A stretch of 5,992 nt of DNA from Actinomycetes bacterium (GTDB lineage Bacteria > Actinomycetota > Actinomycetes > Actinomycetales > Microbacteriaceae): contig JAJYSF010000066.1 of assembly GCA_021793715.1 (NCBI GenBank), positions 1-5,992 of the forward strand. Direction: 5' to 3'. The position numbers and the translations under genes are program-made. Below the pieces are notes generated by a model. The model saw only the letters and a program-made list of their open reading frames with translations. It was not told where the DNA came from and made no database searches. How positions within the stretch are numbered: position 1 is the first letter of the stretch; each line of letters starts with the position of its first letter. Of this stretch, positions 1-5,412 are shown in pieces.

Positions 1-1808
1 CCGATCTCGAGCTCGTCTCCCTCGTCGCCACCGTCTCCCTCGTTACCGTCGGGGCCGGGCTCTTCGCTCGGCTGCGGCTCGGGCTCTTCCGAGGGCTCCG
101 GCTCGGGCTCCGGCTCGGCGTCCTCCGCCGGAATCGCGCGACCCAAGGGCGACGGATCGACCATGTCGTGCTCGGCGAAGAAGTCGACCGTGGCCTCGAG
201 ATCGATGAGGCCCGTGTCGCGGAATGGCATCTGTGTGAACGCGGTGAAGTTGTCTCCTCCCGCGGCGATGAACGAGTTCGTCGTGACGGTGTAGGTCTCA
301 TCCATCGCGAGCTCGGCACCGTCGAGCGTCATCGACACGATGCGCTCGCCGTCCGCCGCGTCCTCCGCGTACTCGTACGAGAAGCCCTCCGAGATGCCCA
401 GGTGCAGCTTTCCGTCGTCGCCGGGCTGCCACTGCTGCTCGAGCATCAGCTTGATGTCGGCGCCGGTCATCTCGCTCGTGGTGAGCGTGTTCGCGAACGG
501 CTGCACGGCCGCGGCCTCGGCGTACGTCACGATGCCGTCGCCCTCGCCCACGTCGCTGGACGCGAACAGCAGGTCGTCGCGCAGACCGCCCGGGTTCATG
601 ACCGCGAGGTCGGCGGGCTCGCCGCCGTAGTTGCCGTACTCGGTGGTCGCCCACAGGTACACGTCGGCAACCGTGTTGCCCATCGTCGACTCGACGCCGC
701 GGTCGTCGCCCGGCACCTCGCCGCCGCGCAGGATGTCTTCGCTGATGGCGCCGACCGGAACGTTGCCCTCCTCGGCGGCCACGGCAACAGCGTCGTCCAC
801 GATCGCCTGGATGTCCTCCGCGATCGGATAGGCCGGCGCGCCGTCGTCGTCGGTGAGCGGCACGAGGGATCCCTCGATCGAGACGAGCTCGTTCGTCGTG
901 GCGTCGACCTGGATGTCGAGCTTCGAGAGCGTGGATCCGTAGTCGTTGCCCTGCACGACGGGACGGTCGTTGATCGTACAGGGGTAACCCTGGTGGGTGT
1001 GGCCCGACATGATCGCGTCGATCTCAGGGGTCGCGTCGCGCACGATCGCACCGAACTCGCTGTCTTCGTTCGCGATCGCCTCGCACACGGATGCGTCATC
1101 GCCCGAGACAGCGGCACCGGAGTGCGACAGGAGCACCGTCACGTCGACCTCGTCGTCGATGGCGGCGGCGACGCGATTGGCGGCCTCGACCTGGTCGCCG
1201 AAGTCGACCATCGCGACGCCATCCGGTGCGACGAGGCTGGCGGTTTCGGCGGTGACCGTGCCGATGAAGCCGATCGTGACGCCGTCGACCTCCCGGATCG
1301 CGTACTCGCTCAGCGCCGGGTCGCTCGTACCCGCGTGGTAGACGTTCGCGCCGAGCGTGAGGTCGGCACCATAGCCGTCGGCTTCCCCGAACTGCTGGTA
1401 GAACGGCTGGACGCGGTCGGTGACGTCGGCGTAGCCCTTATCGAACTCGTGGTTGCCGACCGCGCTCACGTCGAGTCCTCCGACGGCGAGCGACTGCATC
1501 GTCGGCTCGTCCTGCTGGATGAAGGACGTGAAGGTCGAGGCGCCGATGTTGTCTCCGGCTGAGACGAACAGCGTGTTGGGGTTCTCCGACTCGAACTGGC
1601 GCACGGCGCCCACAAGCCCCGCGGCACCGGCGAGCCCCCCGTACGCGTCGGCCTCGAGGCGCCCGTGGAAGTCATTGACGCCGAGGATCTGGATGCCGGT
1701 CGTGTCGGGCTCGGCCGCCGCCAGGGCGGCCTGCGGCGTCAGGAACAGCGCGCCCGCGGTGGCGAGCGCGGCACCGACGCCGATGCTGCGTGTCATACGT
1801 GATCGCAT
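1..1808 (-). CDS. Secreted bifunctional metallophosphatase / 5'-nucleotidase (UshA/CD73-like), 3' end missing
   Basis: The protein probably hydrolyses extracellular nucleotides to nucleosides and phosphate outside the membrane. The 602 visible residues have no stop before the window edge. Residues 1-30 form a Sec signal peptide: basic start, hydrophobic core at about 9-27, and AxA-type cleavage near ALA at 28-30. The calcineurin-like metallophosphatase domain (about 38-290) has metal ligands D46/H48 (NDFHGR), D86 (AGDN), N119/H120 (GNHEFDKG), H229 (LLSHSG) and H270/H272 (GHTHQG). The C-terminal nucleotidase domain (about 345-560) has NPGGLR at 405-410 and the substrate loop SFIAAGGDNF at 512-521. 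C242 and C277 could form a disulfide. From about 564 the chain becomes a Glu-Pro/Ser-rich and then Gly-Asp-Glu-rich linker, as often precedes a wall or membrane anchor; the anchor lies outside the window. The ATG at 1808 is chosen because GAAGGA (1814-1819) lies 5 bases upstream; an in-frame ATG at 1796 would still keep the signal peptide. The exact substrate (AMP, NAD, UDP-sugar, cyclic nucleotide) cannot be read from sequence. Confidence 0.93.
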   Translation of the reverse strand, partial: MRSRMTRSIGVGAALATAGALFLTPQAALAAAEPDTTGIQILGVNDFHGRLEADAYGGLAGAAGLVGAVRQFESENPNTLFVSAGDNIGASTFTSFIQQDEPTMQSLAVGGLDVSAVGNHEFDKGYADVTDRVQPFYQQFGEADGYGADLTLGANVYHAGTSDPALSEYAIREVDGVTIGFIGTVTAETASLVAPDGVAMVDFGDQVEAANRVAAAIDDEVDVTVLLSHSGAAVSGDDASVCEAIANEDSEFGAIVRDATPEIDAIMSGHTHQGYPCTINDRPVVQGNDYGSTLSKLDIQVDATTNELVSIEGSLVPLTDDDGAPAYPIAEDIQAIVDDAVAVAAEEGNVPVGAISEDILRGGEVPGDDRGVESTMGNTVADVYLWATTEYGNYGGEPADLAVMNPGGLRDDLLFASSDVGEGDGIVTYAEAAAVQPFANTLTTSEMTGADIKLMLEQQWQPGDDGKLHLGISEGFSYEYAEDAADGERIVSMTLDGAELAMDETYTVTTNSFIAAGGDNFTAFTQMPFRDTGLIDLEATVDFFAEHDMVDPSPLGRAIPAEDAEPEPEPEPSEEPEPQPSEEPGPDGNEGDGGDEGDELEI

Positions 1809-1870
1809 TGCGGTCCTTCGAACAGGGATCGATGTGCCCCGGGTTCGGGACATCAATCACCGTTCTAGCC

Positions 1871-1894
1871 GGTCCGCGTGCGGGGCGCGAGACC
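1871..1894 (-). terminator. GC-rich hairpin downstream of cofE, possible terminator
   Basis: On the minus strand GGTC-T-CGCG is followed by a 7-base loop and then CGCG-GACC. This gives an 8-bp stem with one bulged T, starting 15 bases past the cofE stop and ending about 60 bases before the nucleotidase start. There is no T-run behind it, which is common for actinobacterial hairpins but weakens the call. It could end the GNAT-cofE transcript, or be a chance stem in GC-rich DNA. Confidence 0.35.
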
Positions 1895-1908
1895 TTCAGG
1901 TGAAATGC

Positions 1909-2664
1909 CTATGAACTCGCCGCGGCGACGCCGTCGGCGAATGCCTCGTCGTAGCCCTTGCGGAACATGTCAGTGGGGCCGGTGCGGGGGATCGTCCGCG
2001 CTCCGGGAAGGTCGAGGGATCCGACGAGGTCGCCGCGGCCGCGCACCACCGCGACGGGTCGTCCGGTCGCCTTTCCCTTGACGAGTTCCGCCGCGGAGCA
2101 CAGCTCGTCGGCGACGCACGGGAGCGTCACGGCGAGCGGCCGGCCCTGACTGTCGACGGATCCGCGGAGATCTTCGAACACGTGGACGCCCGCGGCGCCG
2201 ATCGCGCAGTCGATCTGGCCGTCGCGCCACGGACGGCCGAGCGTGTCGCTCAGCAGCACGCCGATCGCCGCGTCGAAGCGGTCGCGCAGAGCGCGGGCGA
2301 TCGCGCGGGCCGAGGCATCCGGGTTCTCGGGGAGCAGCAGCACCGTGCCGTCGGGGGTGTTCGAGGAATCGACGCCGGCCGCCGCCGAGACGATCCCGAG
2401 CCGGTTCTCGACGATGCGTGTGGCGCGCCCGGTCTCGGGGTTCGTCCGTGACGCGACGACGCGCACGGTCTCCGCCGTGATGGCGTCCTCGCGGTCATCG
2501 GCCGTCACGAAGCGACCCTCAGCCTTCGAGACGATCTTGCTGGTCACGACGACGATGTCGCCCGAGCGCAGCGGATCCGTCGCGAACGCGTCGCCGATGA
2601 CCGTCGCGAGATCGGTGCCGGACGTGATCTCGCCGATCCCGTCCGGCGCCCAGACTCTGATCAC
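1909..2664 (-). CDS. cofE: Coenzyme F420-0:L-glutamate ligase (CofE, stand-alone form of the FbiB N-terminal domain)
   Basis: CofE is a cytoplasmic ligase that adds L-glutamate residues to F420-0 using GTP, giving the polyglutamylated redox cofactor F420. The 251-residue protein shows the family's signatures in order: a [17 protein letters not shown] block (35-51); [15 protein letters not shown] (88-102); a [10 protein letters not shown] nucleotide-site block (110-119); [20 protein letters not shown] (137-156); and [16 protein letters not shown] (165-180) followed by [17 protein letters not shown]. The length fits a single CofE domain; the nitroreductase-like domain fused in mycobacterial FbiB is absent. 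The start is GTG at 2664, sharing GTGA with the stop of the upstream acetyltransferase. No clear Shine-Dalgarno sequence precedes it, so translation is probably coupled to that gene. No other F420 gene (cofC, cofD/fbiA, fbiC) is in the window. Family assignment is firm; being the main F420 ligase of the cell is inferred. Confidence 0.93.
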   Translation of the reverse strand: MIRVWAPDGIGEITSGTDLATVIGDAFATDPLRSGDIVVVTSKIVSKAEGRFVTADDREDAITAETVRVVASRTNPETGRATRIVENRLGIVSAAAGVDSSNTPDGTVLLLPENPDASARAIARALRDRFDAAIGVLLSDTLGRPWRDGQIDCAIGAAGVHVFEDLRGSVDSQGRPLAVTLPCVADELCSAAELVKGKATGRPVAVVRGRGDLVGSLDLPGARTIPRTGPTDMFRKGYDEAFADGVAAASS

Positions 2665-3167
2665 CGCGAGAAGCGGATCTCAGTCAGCGTCTCGCCGAGG
2701 AACGGCTCGGTGCGCTTCGCACCGTCGATCTCGAAGCCGCGCTTGAGGTAGAAGCCGGTGCCACCGGGGTAGTTCTCCGCGATCCAGCCGTACAGCGGCT
2801 CGCCGTCGTCGACGACCGCGTCGAACAGGAGGCGGCCGATGCCCTTGCGGTGCCAGCTGTCGAGGAGGTAGACGAAGTAGAGCTCCCGCGGGGCCGGAGC
2901 GTCGTCGTCGCGCGCCGGGCCCGAGGCCGCGAAGCCGACGATCTCGCCGTCGACGAGCGCCGCCGCGTGGCGATGTTCTTCCCCGCGATCCGCGTAGTTG
3001 CTCCACAGGTCGGCGAGCCTCTTCGGCGAGATCGCCTCGAGCGTGGCGCTGGAGATCATTCCGTCGTACGTCTCGTGCCACACCTTTGCGTGCACGCGTC
3101 CCATGTCCGCGGCATCGACGTCGCGGATGGGTCGGACCAAAACATCGAGCTGTGTGTCAGTGCCCAT
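2661..3167 (-). CDS. GNAT-family N-acetyltransferase
   Basis: This is a 168-residue single-domain GNAT protein, predicted to transfer an acetyl group from acetyl-CoA to an amine. An N-terminal [12 protein letters not shown] strand-helix (11-22) and [11 protein letters not shown] (29-39) resemble the typical GNAT start. Motif A covers about 95-117, with acetyl-CoA pyrophosphate loop HRKGIG at 106-111; H replaces the common Q/R at the first position. Motif B follows with [26 protein letters not shown] sequence (131-152), in which FYLKRGF is the classic N/F-Y-x-x-x-GF element. It has no signal peptide or membrane segment. It is the first gene of a pair with cofE, whose GTG overlaps this gene's TGA. 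The ATG at 3167 lacks a Shine-Dalgarno sequence, but TAAGCT lies exactly 6 bases upstream, as expected for a leaderless transcript. The substrate is unknown; pairing with cofE does not by itself imply an F420 role. Confidence 0.88.
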   Translation of the reverse strand: MGTDTQLDVLVRPIRDVDAADMGRVHAKVWHETYDGMISSATLEAISPKRLADLWSNYADRGEEHRHAAALVDGEIVGFAASGPARDDDAPAPRELYFVYLLDSWHRKGIGRLLFDAVVDDGEPLYGWIAENYPGGTGFYLKRGFEIDGAKRTEPFLGETLTEIRFSR

Positions 3168-3173
3168 GGCGAG

Positions 3174-3179
3174 AGCTTA
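3174..3179 (-). promoter_or_regulatory. Candidate -10 element for leaderless GNAT-cofE transcript
   Basis: On the minus strand TAAGCT fits the actinobacterial TANNNT -10 consensus. It is separated by exactly 6 bases (3168-3173) from the A of the GNAT start codon at 3167, so transcription could begin at the start codon itself. The lack of any Shine-Dalgarno sequence there agrees. No convincing -35 is visible: TTCGTG lies 17 bases further upstream and matches TTGACA poorly. Confidence 0.45.
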
Positions 3180-3214
3180 GGCCGGGGCATCTCGGACACG
3201 AAATCGTCGGCGAT

Positions 3215-3239
3215 GCATGCCACAATATTCGTGGCGTGC
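3215..3239. promoter_or_regulatory. Inverted repeat in the divergent intergenic region, candidate operator
   Basis: GCATGCCAC (3215-3223) and GTGGCGTGC (3231-3239) are inverted copies matching at 8 of 9 positions, around an AT-rich 7-base centre AATATTC in otherwise GC-rich DNA. The repeat lies between the divergent acetyltransferase and ddaH/rocD units, 48 bases above the acetyltransferase start and 79 bases before ddaH. Dyad arms around an AT-rich centre suit a dimeric regulator, for instance of the Lrp/AsnC type that often controls arginine and ornithine catabolism. The regulator's identity is inference, and no regulator gene lies in the window. The rest of 3168-3317 contains no clear sigma-70 promoter for ddaH. 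Confidence 0.45.
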
Positions 3240-3306
3240 TCGTGCGTAGGTGTTCAGTTGCTCCGCCGGGCCAGGAGGACAGCGTCCGCCATTCGTTTGC
3301 GAAGAC

Positions 3307-3312
3307 GAGGAG
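3307..3312 (+). promoter_or_regulatory. Ribosome binding site that sets the ddaH start
   Basis: GAGGAG sits 5 bases before ATG 3318. This picks 3318 over the long in-frame open stretch upstream, which would otherwise run back across the acetyltransferase on the opposite strand. Confidence 0.75.
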
Positions 3313-3317
3313 CGTTT

Positions 3318-4187
3318 ATGTCCCAGACCGTCTCTGATCCCGTGGCCGCGCCGGAACGCGCGCAGCACCGCCGCCGCTATCTGATGTGCCGCCCGGAGCA
3401 CTTCACGGTGTCGTATTCGATCAACCCGTGGATGGAACCGGCCTACCCCACCGACACCTCGCGCGCGGTCGCCCAGTGGCAGCGGCTCTACGATGCGTAC
3501 CTCTCGCTCGGGCACGAGATCGAGCTGATCGACCCGCAGCCGGGCCTGCCGGACATGGTCTACACGGCCAACGGCGGTTTCGTGATCGACGGCGTCGCGT
3601 ACGTGCCGAGGTTCCGGCACGTCGAGCGTCAGGGCGAGTCGCGACACTTCGCCGACTGGTTCCGCGACCACGGCTTCGAGACGATCGAGCCCCAGTTCAC
3701 GAACGAGGGCGAGGGCGATTTCCTGCTCGCGGGCGACGTGATCCTCGCCGGTCAGGGCTTCCGGTCGACCGACGACAGCCATCGCGAGGTCGCCGATGTG
3801 TTCGGCCGCGAGATCGTCTCCCTCACGCTCGTGAACGCCCGCTTCTACCACCTCGACACGGCGCTCAGCGTGCTGGATCCCGTCACGGCGCCCGGCGAGA
3901 CGCCGACGATCGCGTACCTGCCGAGCGCGTTCGACGACCCGAGCAGACGGATCCTCGAGGAACGCTTCCCGAACGCGATCCAGGTATCCGAGGAGGACGG
4001 GGCCGTGTTCGGCCTGAACTCGGCGAGCGACGGCAAGCACGTCTTCCTGTCGCCTCGCGCGACCGGCTTCGCCGCGCAACTCGCCGAGCGCGGATACACG
4101 CCCGTGACGATCGACCTCTCGGAGCTGCTGCTCGGCGGGGGCGGCGTCAAATGCTGCACGCTCGAACTGCGAGGAGGAACCCGATGA
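3318..4187 (+). CDS. ddaH: Dimethylargininase-type pentein hydrolase (DdaH family); may be an arginine dihydrolase or deiminase
   Basis: This is a 289-residue cytoplasmic member of the guanidine-modifying (pentein) superfamily. Visible active-site elements are INPWM at 35-39; PDMVYTANGG at 78-87 (D79, N85); the EGEGDF block at 130-135 with E132/D134; FYHLDT at 177-182 with catalytic H178; and GGGVKCC at 274-280, in which C279 is the probable nucleophile. Length and motif order fit the family, and it most resembles the actinobacterial group annotated as dimethylargininase (the M. tuberculosis Rv2323c type, from memory). Classical DDAH hydrolyses N-omega-methylated arginines to citrulline and methylamines. 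Here, however, the loop after PD reads VYTAN where Pseudomonas DDAH has a Glu-Asp pair. The gene is also coupled to rocD through an ATGA overlap, so an ornithine-releasing activity (arginine dihydrolase of the ArgZ/AgrE kind, or citrulline hydrolase of the CtlX kind) is a serious alternative. Superfamily is certain; substrate is not. Confidence 0.9.
   Translation: MSQTVSDPVAAPERAQHRRRYLMCRPEHFTVSYSINPWMEPAYPTDTSRAVAQWQRLYDAYLSLGHEIELIDPQPGLPDMVYTANGGFVIDGVAYVPRFRHVERQGESRHFADWFRDHGFETIEPQFTNEGEGDFLLAGDVILAGQGFRSTDDSHREVADVFGREIVSLTLVNARFYHLDTALSVLDPVTAPGETPTIAYLPSAFDDPSRRILEERFPNAIQVSEEDGAVFGLNSASDGKHVFLSPRATGFAAQLAERGYTPVTIDLSELLLGGGGVKCCTLELRGGTR
4171..4177 (+). promoter_or_regulatory. Ribosome binding site for rocD inside the end of ddaH
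   Basis: GAGGAGG lies 6 bases before the rocD ATG at 4184 and also encodes the last residues of the hydrolase. With the ATGA overlap it indicates co-transcription and coupled, strong translation of rocD. Confidence 0.8.
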
Positions 4188-5362
4188 CCACTGAACCACA
4201 CGTCGCCCGCAACTACGCGCCGCTCGACATCACGGTCGCCACCGCCGAGGGAGCGTGGGTGACCGACCTCGATGGTCGCCAGTACCTCGACATGCTCGCC
4301 GGCTACTCCGCACTGAACTTCGGCCACCGCAACGCCACCCTCGTGCAGGCGGCGATGGAGCAGCTCGGCCGATCGACGCTCACGAGCCGCGCCTTCAAGA
4401 CCGACCAGCTGGAGCCCTTCGCGGCAGCGCTCGCCGCGCTGTGCGGCAAAGAGCTGGTGTTGCCGATGAACACGGGCGCCGAGGCCGTCGAGACCGGCAT
4501 CAAGGTGGCGCGCGCCTGGGGCTACCGCGTCAAGGGGATCGCGCAGGACCGCGCGAAGATCATCGTCGCGGAGAACAATTTCCACGGCCGCACCACGACG
4601 ATCGTCGGATTCTCGAGCGACGAAGACGCGCGCACCGACTTCGGGCCGTTCGCGCCCGGGTTCGAGACCGTGCCGTTCGGGGACGCCGACGCGATCGAAC
4701 AGGCGATCGACGACGACACCGCGGCCGTCATGATCGAGCCGATCCAGGGCGAGGCCGGCGTGATCGTGCCGCCCGAGGGGTACCTACGTCGAGTGCGAGA
4801 GATCACGCGCGAGAAGAACGTGCTGTTCATCGCGGACGAGATCCAGTCGGGGCTGGGCCGCACGGGCACGACGTTCGCGTGCGAACGTGAGAGTGTCGAG
4901 CCGGACGTCTACCTCCTCGGCAAGGCGCTCGGCGGCGGCATCGTGCCCGTCTCGGCCGTCGTCGCGAACGAGGACGTGCTCGGCATCATCGGGCCCGGGC
5001 AGCACGGATCCACGTTCGGCGGAAACCCTCTCGCTGCAGCTGTGGGACACGCCGTCGTCGACATGCTGGCGACCGGGGAGTGGCAGCTGCGCGCGCGGCA
5101 GCTCGGTGAGCACCTCGCCACCCGGCTCGACGCGCTCGTCGGGAGTGGCGTCACCGGAGTGCGCACGGTCGGACTGTGGGCGGGCATCGACATCGATCCG
5201 GCCGCGGGAACCGGACGCGAGATCGGCGAGAAGCTGCTCGCGCGCGGCGTGCTCGTCAAGGACACCCATGGGCAGACGATCCGCATGGCGCCGCCGCTGA
5301 CGATCCGCGCCACCGAGATCGACTGGGCCATCGAGCAGCTCGCGCTCGTGCTCGGCAAGTAG
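4184..5362 (+). CDS. rocD: Ornithine--oxo-acid transaminase (ornithine aminotransferase)
   Basis: RocD is a cytoplasmic PLP enzyme that moves the delta-amino group of ornithine to 2-oxoglutarate. It gives glutamate and glutamate-5-semialdehyde, which cyclises to pyrroline-5-carboxylate on the way to proline or glutamate. The 392 residues show a complete class-III aminotransferase: N-terminal RNYAPLDI and GRQYLDMLAGYSALNFGHR (31-49); phosphate-binding NTGAEAVE (96-103); NNFHGRTT (131-138); IEPIQGEAG (184-192); IADEIQSGLGRTG (216-228) with cofactor-ring D218; PLP lysine K247 in LLGKALGGG; and HGSTFGGNP (274-282). The start ATG 4184 overlaps the ddaH stop and has a strong ribosome site at 4171-4177. 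The gene is intact, whereas M. tuberculosis carries a split rocD1/rocD2 beside the homologous hydrolase (from memory). Related acetylornithine or GABA transaminases are alternatives, but the YSALNFGHR and SRAF-type sequences and the context favour ornithine. Confidence 0.94.
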   Translation: MTTEPHVARNYAPLDITVATAEGAWVTDLDGRQYLDMLAGYSALNFGHRNATLVQAAMEQLGRSTLTSRAFKTDQLEPFAAALAALCGKELVLPMNTGAEAVETGIKVARAWGYRVKGIAQDRAKIIVAENNFHGRTTTIVGFSSDEDARTDFGPFAPGFETVPFGDADAIEQAIDDDTAAVMIEPIQGEAGVIVPPEGYLRRVREITREKNVLFIADEIQSGLGRTGTTFACERESVEPDVYLLGKALGGGIVPVSAVVANEDVLGIIGPGQHGSTFGGNPLAAAVGHAVVDMLATGEWQLRARQLGEHLATRLDALVGSGVTGVRTVGLWAGIDIDPAAGTGREIGEKLLARGVLVKDTHGQTIRMAPPLTIRATEIDWAIEQLALVLGK

Positions 5363-5374
5363 AAGCCCGCGCGC

Positions 5375-5404
5375 CCGACAACCGTCACGGGTCGCCGGTA
5401 GGCT
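5375..5404 (+). promoter_or_regulatory. Candidate promoter for the nucleoside-hydrolase-like gene
   Basis: CCGACA (5375-5380, 4 of 6 match to TTGACA) and TAGGCT (5399-5404, fits TANNNT) are 18 bases apart. The -10 lies 5 bases before an in-frame GTG at 5410 and 8 bases before ATG 5413, which suggests a very short leader or a leaderless start. This would separate the gene from the ddaH-rocD transcript. No clear terminator follows rocD, only weak 4-5 bp stems, so read-through is possible. Confidence 0.35.
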
Positions 5405-5412
5405 CGTCGGTG

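Noticed and set aside
168..1562. Long plus-strand open frame (464 codons) opposite the nucleotidase
   Set aside because: Low-complexity Arg/Val/Asp/His-rich translation without a recognisable domain; it is the antisense shadow of a well-conserved GC-rich gene with clear catalytic motifs.
1862..1867. TAGAAC on the minus strand as a -10 for the nucleotidase gene
   Set aside because: It does not fit TANNNT and has no -35 at 16-19 bases; promoter position in 1809-1908 is left unassigned.
2850..3317. In-frame upstream extension of ddaH
   Set aside because: It would run across the acetyltransferase on the other strand, while ATG 3318 has a good ribosome site and the family's usual N-terminal length.
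3386..4183. Upstream extension of the rocD frame through ddaH
   Set aside because: Pro/Arg-rich out-of-frame translation of ddaH; the rocD start at 4184 has its own ribosome site and an ATGA overlap.
3177..4199. Minus-strand 340-codon frame opposite ddaH
   Set aside because: Arg/Glu/Val-rich composition typical of an antisense GC shadow; the plus strand encodes a complete pentein with active-site residues.
5363..5395. Possible terminator after rocD
   Set aside because: Only 4-5 bp stems with loops of about 10 bases and no T-run; too weak to annotate.
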